In this document: one piece after another, positions 8,354 through 17,588 of the stretch | Numbering within the stretch: position 1 is the stretch's first letter | Layout of the letters: every line of letters starts with the position of its first letter | Assembly: GCA_903903985.1 (NCBI GenBank) | Contig: CAIVAT010000018.1 | Span: 1-64,000, forward strand | Direction of reading: 5' to 3' | From: an uncultured Bacteroidales bacterium | GTDB taxonomy: Bacteria; Bacteroidota; Bacteroidia; Bacteroidales; FEN-979 | DNA length: 64,000 nucleotides | Position numbers and translations under genes: made by a program | Notes under the pieces: model-generated | Told to the model about the DNA's origin: nothing | Databases searched by the model: none | What the model saw: only the letters and a program-made list of their open reading frames with translations

Positions 8354-9640
8354 TCAGATTATTTTTTTATAAACTTCCACCATCTTCATCGTCAGTTTTC
8401 TGCAATCGAACGAATCTTCCACCGATTTCCTGCCGTCGAGGCTCATGCGCTCAAGCCTGGCCTTGTCAGGAAGTAAATCTGAAAGCATGGAAGCCAGTGA
8501 TTGTGCCGTATTTGGATGATAGACGACACCTCCTTGTGTTGAGGAGATGATCTCCGGGAATGCCCCCAGTTCCGGCTGAACCAGCGGAACACCCGATGCC
8601 AGGGCTTCGATCTGGTAAAGCCCGAATGCTTCCCCTTTGAGCACTGGTACCGAAAGGACCGTCAACGACTTGAAAAAGGCTTCAAGGGCCTGGGTTGTGA
8701 AGTCTTGCTGGAAATCAACATCCTGAAGGACGTTGTTGTGTTCGAGTTTCCGGCGCTGTAGGTTTAGAAATGGCTGATCATCGGCGGTCATGCCACCCGT
8801 GACTTTCATTCTCAGGCTGTTGAACCGGGGATCAGTTTTTAACAGGATGAATGCATCCACCAGGATTTCAAACCCATTCTCTTCACATACCCTTGATAAA
8901 TAACCAATGGCCTGCGGGGAACCGGCAGGCAGCGTAAAAACGTAATCTTCAGGTTTCACCCCGATATGGACCACATTCATTTTCCCGGCCGGAATGTTCA
9001 TTTTCTCCTGCATGATGCCCGCAAAATAAGAACTTACCGCAACAAAGGCATCAACATCCCGGCTTTTCTCCGCCATCAGCTGCCAGATTTTCTCATGCCA
9101 CGATGGTTCCATGGCATCGACCCACACATCTTCGTCCTGCAGTGAATACACTACCGGGACCTTCATCTCCTCTTTGATCTGCCAGGCCATTCCAAGCAAC
9201 AGGGCATTTGAAAAATGTACAATATCGGGTTTTACATGATTCTTCAGAAAATCGACCAGCCGGTCAAGTTCGCGGTTTTGATGCCCCTGTTGCCCCAGCA
9301 GCATCGACTCGGTAAGTTGCTCCAATCCGTGCGCCCTTGTTGAACCTGATTTCTTTGCTGCGAAGCTCAGGAAAGGCTTTGAATCAAACATGTTTTCCAT
9401 CCATCCGGGCATGTGCCTGAAAATCGGGAATTGCTGCTTGAGATATATGTTGACCGCCCCGTAAAATACCGGGACATCCTCATTTGTTCTTTCTCCGCTG
9501 ATGGTAAGTGGCAGGTACATCGGCAGGGTGATGGCATCGTGTCCAAGTTCCCGCAGGGAATTCACATACGCACTGTCGCGCAGGCAGTTGCCGCAATAAA
9601 ATGTACCTCCGAAACCAGGAACAATATTGACAATTTTCAT
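8354..9640 (-). CDS. Glycosyltransferase, GT4-like (GT-B fold)
   Basis: The 428-residue protein begins with MKIVNIVPGFGG, a typical first strand and glycine-rich loop of a GT-B enzyme. Its C-terminal half has the GT4 nucleotide-sugar signature GEAFGLYQIEALASGVPLVQ, including the EAxAxGxPVV-type motif. No membrane segment is evident, so it is probably cytosolic and transfers sugar to a lipid or polysaccharide acceptor. Donor and acceptor are unknown. It lies 20 bases after the propeller gene and six bases before the ABC ATPase. Retaining stereochemistry is inferred from the family. Confidence 0.85.
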   Translation of the reverse strand: MKIVNIVPGFGGTFYCGNCLRDSAYVNSLRELGHDAITLPMYLPLTISGERTNEDVPVFYGAVNIYLKQQFPIFRHMPGWMENMFDSKPFLSFAAKKSGSTRAHGLEQLTESMLLGQQGHQNRELDRLVDFLKNHVKPDIVHFSNALLLGMAWQIKEEMKVPVVYSLQDEDVWVDAMEPSWHEKIWQLMAEKSRDVDAFVAVSSYFAGIMQEKMNIPAGKMNVVHIGVKPEDYVFTLPAGSPQAIGYLSRVCEENGFEILVDAFILLKTDPRFNSLRMKVTGGMTADDQPFLNLQRRKLEHNNVLQDVDFQQDFTTQALEAFFKSLTVLSVPVLKGEAFGLYQIEALASGVPLVQPELGAFPEIISSTQGGVVYHPNTAQSLASMLSDLLPDKARLERMSLDGRKSVEDSFDCRKLTMKMVEVYKKII

Positions 9641-9660
9641 ATTTCAAGTTTAACTGATTT

Positions 9661-10791
9661 TCACAGTCCGAAACAATAGACCTTTCCATCCTGCGCCCCG
9701 ACAACGATCATTTTCGCAGTGACTGCCGGCGTGCTGAAAATGGCGCTTCCAATTTCATATTCCCAGCTTTCAATGCCCGTATCGATCTGCAATGCATGGA
9801 TCCTCCCATCTCCCGATGCCGCAATGACGAAATTCCCTGCAATGACCGGTGAAGCATCCACCTTCCCAAGGGTCTTGAATTTCCAGACAAGTTTTCCGCT
9901 GGTAGCATCATAACAATAAATATAATGATTTTGGGAACCGGTGATCACTTTGCCGGATCCAACAGCGGGGGAAGCGAGAAATGGACCTCCTCCCTCGGTT
10001 TCCCAAACGATCTTTTTCTTATGGAGATCAAAACAATAGAATTTACCATCGTAATTGCCAAAAAATGCTTTGTCGCCAAGAATGGCGGCCGATGCGGGAA
10101 TGTAGGTCCCAATGTCAATCTTACCGGTCGCTTTCCCGTCGTTCGTGCTGACAAGGTGTAAAAATCCGTCGCACCCCCCAAAAACAGCAAGTTTCCCTCC
10201 AATGGCCGTGGAACCGTTGATAAAATTTTCTGATTCATATTTCCACAACGCTTTGCCGCTCGCCGCATCCACGCAATGCAGTTTGAAATCATAGCTTCCC
10301 ACGAGGATGCTTGGCTGTTTTGTCTTTGGGTTCAGTGTCCAGTTTGCTGAACCCAGGATCTGTCCATCCGTGGCATACTTCCATCGAAGGGTCCCTTTTG
10401 CGGCATCCAGGGCAAATAAAATCCCTTCGGTCGAACCGGCATAAACCGTGTTGTTCAGGATGAGCGGGGGAGCTTCCACGGCTGTGCCGGTATTGAATTT
10501 CCACTTCAGGGTACCTGTGGTACTGATCGCATAAATGAAGCCATCATTGGACCCGGTGTATATTGTCCCGTCACAGATAACTGCCGATGATTTGATCGCA
10601 TCGCCGGTTTTAAAAGTCCAGAGAAGCCTGAACGGTGGTTTTATCACAACCGGTGCATTGCCGGTTAACTGCGCATCGCCGCGGAAGGAGGGCCAGCAGC
10701 CGGCACTTTTGACCTGGGCACGCAGGCCTGCCAAACCCGGGATGCAGGTAAGCAACAATAGCGTTAACCATTTACATGTAAGCTTACTCAT
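9661..10791 (-). CDS. Secreted PQQ-like beta-propeller protein
   Basis: About 376 residues with a Sec signal peptide (hydrophobic LTLLLLTCIPGLAGL, then RAQ). The mature part is made of repeated blades of the form A-x-x-G-T-x-x-W-x-x, for example DAAKGTLRWKYATDG, DAASGKALWKYESEN and DATSGKLVWKFKT, as in PQQ_2/BamB-like propellers. No CxxCH heme motif is present, and nothing shows that it binds PQQ. The start at 10791 was chosen because it gives an ATGA overlap with the upstream gene; an ATG two codons earlier (10797) is possible. It is translationally coupled to the NuoEF/flavoprotein pair, so a periplasmic partner or sensor role linked to that redox pair is inferred. Confidence 0.85.
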   Translation of the reverse strand: MSKLTCKWLTLLLLTCIPGLAGLRAQVKSAGCWPSFRGDAQLTGNAPVVIKPPFRLLWTFKTGDAIKSSAVICDGTIYTGSNDGFIYAISTTGTLKWKFNTGTAVEAPPLILNNTVYAGSTEGILFALDAAKGTLRWKYATDGQILGSANWTLNPKTKQPSILVGSYDFKLHCVDAASGKALWKYESENFINGSTAIGGKLAVFGGCDGFLHLVSTNDGKATGKIDIGTYIPASAAILGDKAFFGNYDGKFYCFDLHKKKIVWETEGGGPFLASPAVGSGKVITGSQNHYIYCYDATSGKLVWKFKTLGKVDASPVIAGNFVIAASGDGRIHALQIDTGIESWEYEIGSAIFSTPAVTAKMIVVGAQDGKVYCFGL

Positions 10792-12380
10792 CGCCATTTT
10801 CTTTCTTCCAGGTCTTTAAATGCCAGTGCGCCGGTGGGACATGCCTCCACACATTCCCGTGCTGTAATTGTAAGCGCTTCCCTGGTAGTCTTACTGAACG
10901 GAACCGTGATGCGAACGTCAAACCCTCTGCCTGCAAAGGTAAGGCCAATCGATTCGCCATGTCTTTGCGTGATTTCAACACATAAGCCGCACCGGATGCA
11001 TTTTTCGGTTTCATACACGACGGCCTCATGCTGTATTGATCTGGTAATGTATTTCCGCTCCTCACCGGCGAAACGCTTACGGTTGGCATCGTATTCATCT
11101 GCATACAGCCTGAGTTTGCATGTTAGCGGTTTCCGGCAATCGCAATGGAGACAACGCTGAGCCTCATGCACCGCTTCTTCCCGCGTAAATCCTGCAAGGA
11201 TCCCTTCCGCCGGCTCCGCCCGCCGGCCAGGGATGCTCTCCTTCATGTATTCATTCCACTCGGGTTCAAATAAATGACCAGTTATTGAAACGGATTTATG
11301 CTTGAACAGGCTATCCCGTTGTTCAACGGAACCACCGAGATAGATCCCCACTTGTTTTGCCGCCATTTTACCCTGTGCCACGGAATGGACTGCCATTTTT
11401 TGTTCCCGGATGATGCTCCCACAGGCAAAAACTCCGGGGATGCTCGTTGTGAAATCACGCCTGTGAACGAATGAACCATGCTCGTCCGGTTGGATTCCGA
11501 AAATGGCTGAAAGATTTGAACCCAGATTTCCGGCAGCTAAAATTACAGCATGATAATTGGGCAGGATTGAATGTTGAAAAAAATCTTTTGTAACCATTAC
11601 CCCCAGGTGCAATTCAGCACCCATATTTTGGATAAGTCCAATTTCGGCATCAAGCATTTCCTTTGGCATTCGGTCTTCCGGAATATCATACCTCAGTGCT
11701 CCGCCGGCCTTTTCGTGTTGATCGAACAGCGTACACGAATGCCCTGACCGGAGCAGATAAAAGGCGGCAGACAACCCTGCCGGGCCGGTACCGATGATGG
11801 CGATTTTTTTTCCGCTGGTTTTGGACCGATCAGCCTGGTGGAAGTTGTCATCACCGGCATGCTGTGCTGCCGAGCGTTTTAATAGGCAGATGGAAACTGC
11901 CTGGTCCATGGGTTTCCGTTTGCATGCCTTTTCGCATGGAGCCGGGCAAATATATCCCAAAACGAGCGGCAGGGCAATTTCCTGCCTGACGATTTGCAGG
12001 GCTTCGTTAAAATTACCTTTACCAATAAGCCTATTCATCAACGGGATATCCATAAACGCCGGACAGGATAACCGGCAAGGGGCTTCACAATCACCTGCAT
12101 GGTCGCTGAGCAGTAATTCGAGTGCTTCCTGCCGGGCTTCCTTTACCTCTTCGGAACCCGTGATGATGTTCATTCCTTCTGAAACCGGCAAGGCACAGGA
12201 AGGCACCAGGTGGTCACGGTCAAGATCCTTAACCAGGCAAACCATGCAGGAAGGGTGGTTTGAAAATCCCGGGTGGAAGCACATCGAAGGGATGGCAATG
12301 CCAAGGATGGCGGCAGCCTCCATGACGGAAATTCCTTCCTGCACCTCAACGGGGATATGATCGATGGTTATGTTTATCAT
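10788..12380 (-). CDS. Fe-S flavoprotein: NuoG-like [2Fe-2S] domain, GltD-like FAD domain, NuoG-like ferredoxin end
   Basis: 530 residues. The N-terminal ferredoxin domain has Cys34, Cys45, Cys48 and Cys62, the spacing of the NuoG/hydrogenase [2Fe-2S] site. Cys98/102/106 and 145/149/153 match the Fe-S helical domain of GltD/NfnB. FAD binding is marked by GTGPAGL (about 197-203). The C-terminus (Cys461/464/467 and CVEACPTGAL near 510-519) matches the extra [4Fe-4S] part of NuoG-like proteins. Between LAAG (281-284) and GVFACGS (316-322) only about 30 residues remain, whereas GltD and NfnB carry a complete NAD(P)H-binding domain there. One base separates it from the NuoE-NuoF fusion, with which it probably forms a soluble complex resembling Stn-type transhydrogenases (inferred). 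Its electron acceptor may not be NADP+. Confidence 0.8.
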   Translation of the reverse strand: MINITIDHIPVEVQEGISVMEAAAILGIAIPSMCFHPGFSNHPSCMVCLVKDLDRDHLVPSCALPVSEGMNIITGSEEVKEARQEALELLLSDHAGDCEAPCRLSCPAFMDIPLMNRLIGKGNFNEALQIVRQEIALPLVLGYICPAPCEKACKRKPMDQAVSICLLKRSAAQHAGDDNFHQADRSKTSGKKIAIIGTGPAGLSAAFYLLRSGHSCTLFDQHEKAGGALRYDIPEDRMPKEMLDAEIGLIQNMGAELHLGVMVTKDFFQHSILPNYHAVILAAGNLGSNLSAIFGIQPDEHGSFVHRRDFTTSIPGVFACGSIIREQKMAVHSVAQGKMAAKQVGIYLGGSVEQRDSLFKHKSVSITGHLFEPEWNEYMKESIPGRRAEPAEGILAGFTREEAVHEAQRCLHCDCRKPLTCKLRLYADEYDANRKRFAGEERKYITRSIQHEAVVYETEKCIRCGLCVEITQRHGESIGLTFAGRGFDVRITVPFSKTTREALTITARECVEACPTGALAFKDLEERKWR

Positions 12381-12381
12381 G

Positions 12382-14736
12382 CTAATGGATCAGGATGGCA
12401 TCCACCGGGCATATTTGCCTGCAAATGTCACATTTTATGCATTTATCCGTATCAATGGCGTGTTTTTCATACGGCCGGAAGGCGATGGCATCCGACGGGC
12501 ATCGCTGGGCACACTTGGTACATCCGATACAGTCATCCGTAACCCGGTATTCAATGAGTGGAATACATTTCCCAGCCGGGCACCGGCCATCCAGATGGGC
12601 CTCATACTCTTCGCGGAAATAGTGGATGGTGGTGAGCACGGGATTCGGAGCCGTTTTTCCAAGGCCGCAAAGGCTCCCCCTGGCCGTGCTCCATGCAAGG
12701 TGCTCCAGTTTCGTCAGATCTGCGTGTGCTGCTTCTCCCTTGCGGATTTTTTCAAGTATTTCCAGCATGCGCCTTGTGCCGATCCTGCAAAATGTGCATT
12801 TCCCGCAGGATTGGTTTTGAGTGAATGAGAGAAAATAGTGAGCGATATCCACCATGCAATCGGTGTCGTCAAGCACGATCAGCCCACCTGAACCCATCAT
12901 GGTCCCAGCTTGTTTCAGCGCTTCAAAATCGACTGACATATCCGCCATGGAGGCAGGCAAACATCCGCCGGATGGGCCACCGATCTGAACAGCCTTGAAT
13001 ATCCTGTCGCCGGCAATGCCTCCTCCGATTTCCTCCACAATTTGCCGGATGGTAATTCCCATCGGAACTTCTATCAGGCCGCCGCGTTTCACTTTCCCTG
13101 CCAGGGCGAATACTTTTGTTCCTTTGCTGCCCGGGGTCCCGATTTTTGAAAAGGCTGCTGCACCGTGATGAATGATCCATGGCACCAGGGATAATGTTTC
13201 GGTGTTGTTGATCAGGGTAGGTTGATCCCGCAAGCCTTTTACAACAGGGTAGGGTGGCCGCATCCGCGGAAGGCCCCGTTTCCCTTCAACGGAAGCGATG
13301 AGCGCGGTTTCCTCCCCGCAGACAAATGCCCCGGCGCCTCCGAAAATCCGGACATCAAAAGTGAATCCCGAACCGAGGATGGATGGGCCAATGATTCCCT
13401 TTTCCCTGCAAAGCCTGATGGCCTCGCCGATCCGTGTTACCGCCAGCGGGTATTCTGCACGGATGTAAAAAATGCCATGAGATGCACCGGCAGCATACCC
13501 TGCGATCAACATTCCCTCAATGATACGGAATGGATACGATTCAAGCAGCATGCGGTCCATAAAAGCACCCGGATCGCCTTCGTCGCCGTTGCAGATCACA
13601 AATTTCTCTTCAGCATGCTGGTCTTTTACCAGCTGCCATTTTCGGCCGGTCGGAAAACCTGCCCCTCCACGACCGCGCAATCCGCTCCGGCTGATCTCAT
13701 CCACCACCTGTTGCGGAGTCATTTGCTGCAGGCATTTTTGCAGGGATGTAAATCCTCCCGATTGCATGTACCCATGCATATCCAGTGGGTTGGTAACGCC
13801 CCTGTTCTCCGTGGCAATGTTTTCCTGGGGCCCTAAAAATTTCGATAAGGGGGTATCCCGCTGCTCACCAAAATATTTCCGGAATGACTTGGGAGTTCCT
13901 TCTGTCAGCAGGGTTTCAAAAACACTGTACAAACCGGTTCTGAACCGGTTAACAAAGCCTTCGGGCTTAAAATGGGCCAGCAACACCTCCCTGACTTCTT
14001 CGGGCTTAATTTTAGCATAATATACCGGGCGCTCTCCCGGCTTGATAATTTCCATGATGGGAACCTGGTTGCATATCCCCACACATCCGACCTGCTGAAC
14101 ATCTACCCTGATCTTTGCCAGGGCCAGTGTTTTTTCCAGTTCCGCTTTCACCTCTGAGCTGCCGCTTGCTACGCAACAGGATCCCAGCCCGATGCGGATT
14201 TCCCCTTGTGTTTTTGATTGAAGTTCCTGAAATGAGGAAGCACGAGCGATGTCATTTCTATTCTTTGTAAGAAAATCATGCAGGATTTCTCCCACTTTTT
14301 CCGGTACCACGTGGCCATATGTGATTTCATCCACCTTGACAACGGGAGCAAGTGTGCAGCAGCCAAGACAGGCGATTTTCTCGAGGGTAAAAATCAGCGA
14401 GGCATCCGTATCTTCTCCATCCTCCAGTTTCAGTTCACGCCTGAACGCTTCATACACAAATAAAGCCCCTTTCACATGACAGGCGGTGCCGGTGCATACC
14501 CTGATCCGGTGTTTGCCTGCCGGCTGGTGCCGGAACTGGGTGTAAAATGTCGAAATCCCGGAGATACGGGCAGGGGTGATATCGGTGATTTCGCAAACCT
14601 GCTGAAGGGCCGCCTCCGGAAGGTAATTGAATTCATGCTGAAGATCCTGTAATATCGGAATTACGGCATCAGCGGTTTTCCCATGACGGGATACCACCTG
14701 GTTGACTGTATCGGTAATCCGTCGGTTTTTTTCCAA
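12382..14736 (-). CDS. NuoE-NuoF fusion with extra ferredoxin domains (NADH-oxidising subunit)
   Basis: 784 residues in five parts. A NuoE-like [2Fe-2S] domain has Cys81/86 and 123/127. A second thioredoxin-like [2Fe-2S] domain has Cys187/188 and 218/222. The NuoF NADH/FMN core shows GRGGAG (355-360), GDEGDPG (384-390) and GGAGAFVCGEETAL. The NuoF [4Fe-4S] site is Cys644/647/650/690. Two C-terminal [4Fe-4S] ferredoxin motifs are at Cys736-746 and 766-776. This is the layout of HydB/HndC-type subunits of bifurcating hydrogenases and transhydrogenases with NuoE fused on. It is soluble, so probably cytoplasmic. The in-frame start is TTG at 14736; no ATG lies between the upstream stop and the conserved region. 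It starts four bases after the MG2-like gene. No hydrogenase catalytic subunit is nearby. Confidence 0.9.
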   Translation of the reverse strand: MEKNRRITDTVNQVVSRHGKTADAVIPILQDLQHEFNYLPEAALQQVCEITDITPARISGISTFYTQFRHQPAGKHRIRVCTGTACHVKGALFVYEAFRRELKLEDGEDTDASLIFTLEKIACLGCCTLAPVVKVDEITYGHVVPEKVGEILHDFLTKNRNDIARASSFQELQSKTQGEIRIGLGSCCVASGSSEVKAELEKTLALAKIRVDVQQVGCVGICNQVPIMEIIKPGERPVYYAKIKPEEVREVLLAHFKPEGFVNRFRTGLYSVFETLLTEGTPKSFRKYFGEQRDTPLSKFLGPQENIATENRGVTNPLDMHGYMQSGGFTSLQKCLQQMTPQQVVDEISRSGLRGRGGAGFPTGRKWQLVKDQHAEEKFVICNGDEGDPGAFMDRMLLESYPFRIIEGMLIAGYAAGASHGIFYIRAEYPLAVTRIGEAIRLCREKGIIGPSILGSGFTFDVRIFGGAGAFVCGEETALIASVEGKRGLPRMRPPYPVVKGLRDQPTLINNTETLSLVPWIIHHGAAAFSKIGTPGSKGTKVFALAGKVKRGGLIEVPMGITIRQIVEEIGGGIAGDRIFKAVQIGGPSGGCLPASMADMSVDFEALKQAGTMMGSGGLIVLDDTDCMVDIAHYFLSFTQNQSCGKCTFCRIGTRRMLEILEKIRKGEAAHADLTKLEHLAWSTARGSLCGLGKTAPNPVLTTIHYFREEYEAHLDGRCPAGKCIPLIEYRVTDDCIGCTKCAQRCPSDAIAFRPYEKHAIDTDKCIKCDICRQICPVDAILIH

Positions 14737-14740
14737 ATAA

Positions 14741-16432
14741 TCACTTGCCTGTTACAACAAACATTTCTTTTGTTTCGGTCACCTCTCCTGTATTGCCTGT
14801 TTGTCTGAGCAAGGCCCAGTATTTTCCCGGTGTGTCCGGGGCCGGAAATGAAATGCCTGCAGTGCCATCATCCTTCATGAGAACAGCCGGGTTCCAGTAA
14901 ATGGTGTTCCGCGGGTCAGGAATATTTTCGGTGGGAGGGGTTGCCGTGATATTTTCGGTGCACTCCTCCAGAAACCTGTAGTTGACAAATTTTCCTGATG
15001 TTGGAAGGTCAATGCCGGCAAAGTCATTTTTCTTTGATACAAAACTGATGATCCCTCCGTACATGACGTTCCCTTTGATATAAATCGCATTGACCAGTTC
15101 AATCCGATCAATTTCCGGGGGCGGCATGGCCAGGATTTTTTTAACATCATTCACCGCCACCCAGTCAACAAGAAGAAGCGGATCGTGATATGCCATCTCC
15201 TCCTGGGAAGTATAAAACCTGAATTGTTTTCTGCCCTGGATGGTTTTCAGCCGCGCGATCCCGGGAAGTTGGGTAAAATATTCCGAAAGTGTGGGTAGAT
15301 CGATAAATTTCGCCATGACAAGTATTTCGGATGGCACTCCGTAGAACGACGTATTGTTTTTATCTGCCGGGGCTTCACGGGCCAGGGTGTCGCTGTTGAA
15401 AGTGGAGGAAACCCTGAAATTGACGGCCAGTTTGTATGCGGCTTTCATCTCATCTTCATTCAGCGTAAACCTGGGCCAGGGAAGAGACACCGGCCTGGAA
15501 CAGAAATCATTGTCGATGAGTATTTCGGGGATGATGTCCGGCAGGTCGTCGGCACACAGAAAGATGTCTTTTGTACCGGTATATTCCGGCAGGGCGAAAC
15601 AGAATTTTCCCGATGAGTCGCTGCGTACAACCAGGACATCTTTATCTCCGATGATGGAAAGATTTACCTTGGCATATGGGATCGCTTGGCCGGAGTCCTT
15701 TTCAATCAGCTGGCCTGAAAGTGAAATACCGCGGGTCTCGGGCAGGTACAATCCCTTTTGGGGTGCGTTCAGATGATTCGTCTCAGGAGAAAACGATTGC
15801 TCAAAAGTGGATTCGGGGATTACAGAAAGGCACAACCTGGAAGGCGTCCCCACTGCTGTTTTACATCGTAAGGTCAATTGAATCTCCTGGCGGGGCGAGA
15901 ATGACTTCTTTTCCGCCATGATTTCCAGTGATTGATTCGCTGCATGCCCCTCCGGAGTTTTCATTGCCAGCAGGGTGGTATCGAAGACAACATTCCCTGA
16001 AAGGACTTCCGTTTTAAATGGATTGATGATCTTCAGCATAAGGTATTTGTATTCTCCTGTGCTGCTGTTTCTCATGAAGCGGGTATAAAACTTCAGATAA
16101 TAAATTCCTGAGACGGTCTCTTCAGGAATGGTGATGCATCCCTGGCCAGAAGAATTATTCACAGGGTACTTCCGCCCGATAATCCTGGTGCCGTCGGGAG
16201 TGATCAACTCGCAGTACAGGGTTCTGCTGTATTCACTGGCAGTACCTTCTTTTACATTGAAAATAGTTGCAGAAAAAAACACTTTCTCCCCGGAAACATA
16301 GAGGGTCCTGTCGGTGAAAACCGTTATTCTTTCACCGGTTCCAATTACAGGGAGATGCTGTGATTTCAACACGGGGCAATGAAAAATCATTGCAAGTAAA
16401 AGAAAACAAGATGGTATTTTCGTTTTTTTCAT
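14741..16432 (-). CDS. MG2 (macroglobulin-like) secreted surface protein
   Basis: 563 residues with a signal peptide ending near LKSQ. Residues 35-130 (TVFTDRTLYVSGEKVFFSATIF, then GIYYLKFYTRFMRN) match the MG2 beta-sandwich found in Bacteroidota surface proteins next to TonB receptors. A middle segment (GQLIEKDSGQAIPYAKVNLSI) is a carboxypeptidase-regulatory-like fold. Near 420-470 there is a TonB-plug-like stretch (DPLLLVDWVAVNDVKKIL, then IERIELV), but no barrel follows. The family probably stabilises surface complexes or binds a ligand. It lies one base after the DUF4249 gene, in a TBDR-DUF4249-MG2 set. Function beyond this is unknown. Confidence 0.7.
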   Translation of the reverse strand: MKKTKIPSCFLLLAMIFHCPVLKSQHLPVIGTGERITVFTDRTLYVSGEKVFFSATIFNVKEGTASEYSRTLYCELITPDGTRIIGRKYPVNNSSGQGCITIPEETVSGIYYLKFYTRFMRNSSTGEYKYLMLKIINPFKTEVLSGNVVFDTTLLAMKTPEGHAANQSLEIMAEKKSFSPRQEIQLTLRCKTAVGTPSRLCLSVIPESTFEQSFSPETNHLNAPQKGLYLPETRGISLSGQLIEKDSGQAIPYAKVNLSIIGDKDVLVVRSDSSGKFCFALPEYTGTKDIFLCADDLPDIIPEILIDNDFCSRPVSLPWPRFTLNEDEMKAAYKLAVNFRVSSTFNSDTLAREAPADKNNTSFYGVPSEILVMAKFIDLPTLSEYFTQLPGIARLKTIQGRKQFRFYTSQEEMAYHDPLLLVDWVAVNDVKKILAMPPPEIDRIELVNAIYIKGNVMYGGIISFVSKKNDFAGIDLPTSGKFVNYRFLEECTENITATPPTENIPDPRNTIYWNPAVLMKDDGTAGISFPAPDTPGKYWALLRQTGNTGEVTETKEMFVVTGK

Positions 16433-16433
16433 G

Positions 16434-17588
16434 TTAATTAGGCCAAAAATCGGGTTTTACAGTTGTGCCTCCCATTTTACGGCAGTCGATACAATAAGTG
16501 CCCAATATTCTCAAGTATCCACTCTCATTAAAATAATAGAAAACAGGATATTCATCAGGGGAAAACTCTTTCCAGGCAAACTTCCCGAGGGGGTCTTCGG
16601 AGCAAAAATTATTGAAACTCATATCAATCCCTTGCACGTGCTGGAAAAAATATCTCCGGGTTGAAACGGAAGAAGCATAAAAGCAACCAAGTACATCTTT
16701 CTCCGGGGTGCTCAAATTCAATAGGTTGCCTTTGATGGCCAGGGGTTGTTTTTCATATAGCCCCCCCTGTTCATTGCTGTTGATGCGCAATTGCTCCCAG
16801 TAATTGTAAGCCTGCTCGGTGAGGGCAACCTGCGAAACAAGTATGCTGTAAAGGTATGCCAGGCGTTGGGTTTGTCCATCGATGCTGTGCAATGGGTATT
16901 GTTTGTAAGTATTCTGGGATAGGCCCTTGGTGGAAATCGTAAAAACATTTTTCACCAGGTTGTTGGTATAACAAACATTGTTGGAATAATCGGGGGGGAT
17001 GATCTCATGAAAAGTACCGTCATAGTAATATTGTGCAGGGTGGGCGGCATGGTATTCCCATGTTTCCATAATGTCCCATTTGTAATATTGGCTGTAATCA
17101 CCGATCGCATCAAGGTCCACATAAAATTGCATGACCTTCGAAGTTACGGTGGGATCGGTCGTGGGCACATCCTCCACGAAATAATAGACGGTATCGATGG
17201 GGGGACACTTGGGCATTTTGTCAAACCCGCTCTCCAGTGTTTCTCCGGTTGGTGTTATCACCTTGACCTTATAAGAGGTGCCAGCGGCCAGGTTTGCCTG
17301 GTCTATCCATACACGGTATTGTCCCGGCTGATATTCTTCGAGCGCAAAAACATTGCCCTTGTCATCCAGGATATTTACCTGGCAAAATCCTACCGGAATT
17401 GATTTCGGTTCTTTGATGGGTGAGGATAATGAAACTGCCACCTCCTGGAAACCTTCCTGGTCGGTGATCCGCCCGGATACAACATATTTATTCTCTGCAT
17501 TTGCATCAATGACCGGATCATAAGGTTTGATACAGCCTGTCAACAATAAAAGGATGATTATAACGGTGATATTTTTAATCAGATGCAT
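16434..17588 (-). CDS. DUF4249 lipoprotein partner of a TonB receptor
   Basis: About 384 residues from the chosen ATG at 17588. The N-terminus is a lipoprotein signal (IIILLLLTGC), and the mature protein begins CIKPYDPVIDANAENKYVV. It then shows the DUF4249 pattern: VVSGRITDQEGFQEVAVSLS, followed by VNILDDKGNVFALEEYQPGQY. DUF4249 lipoproteins are encoded beside TonB receptors in many Bacteroidota and are thought to be outer-membrane partners; the substrate is unknown. The upstream ORF extension lacks a signal peptide and was discarded. The chosen start overlaps the receptor gene end by 14 bases, so translation is likely coupled. Confidence 0.8.
   Translation of the reverse strand: MHLIKNITVIIILLLLTGCIKPYDPVIDANAENKYVVSGRITDQEGFQEVAVSLSSPIKEPKSIPVGFCQVNILDDKGNVFALEEYQPGQYRVWIDQANLAAGTSYKVKVITPTGETLESGFDKMPKCPPIDTVYYFVEDVPTTDPTVTSKVMQFYVDLDAIGDYSQYYKWDIMETWEYHAAHPAQYYYDGTFHEIIPPDYSNNVCYTNNLVKNVFTISTKGLSQNTYKQYPLHSIDGQTQRLAYLYSILVSQVALTEQAYNYWEQLRINSNEQGGLYEKQPLAIKGNLLNLSTPEKDVLGCFYASSVSTRRYFFQHVQGIDMSFNNFCSEDPLGKFAWKEFSPDEYPVFYYFNESGYLRILGTYCIDCRKMGGTTVKPDFWPN

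Noticed and set aside
12382..14736. Bifurcating [FeFe]-hydrogenase subunit set
   Set aside because: No H-cluster catalytic subunit is encoded in the run; the partner is a flavoprotein.
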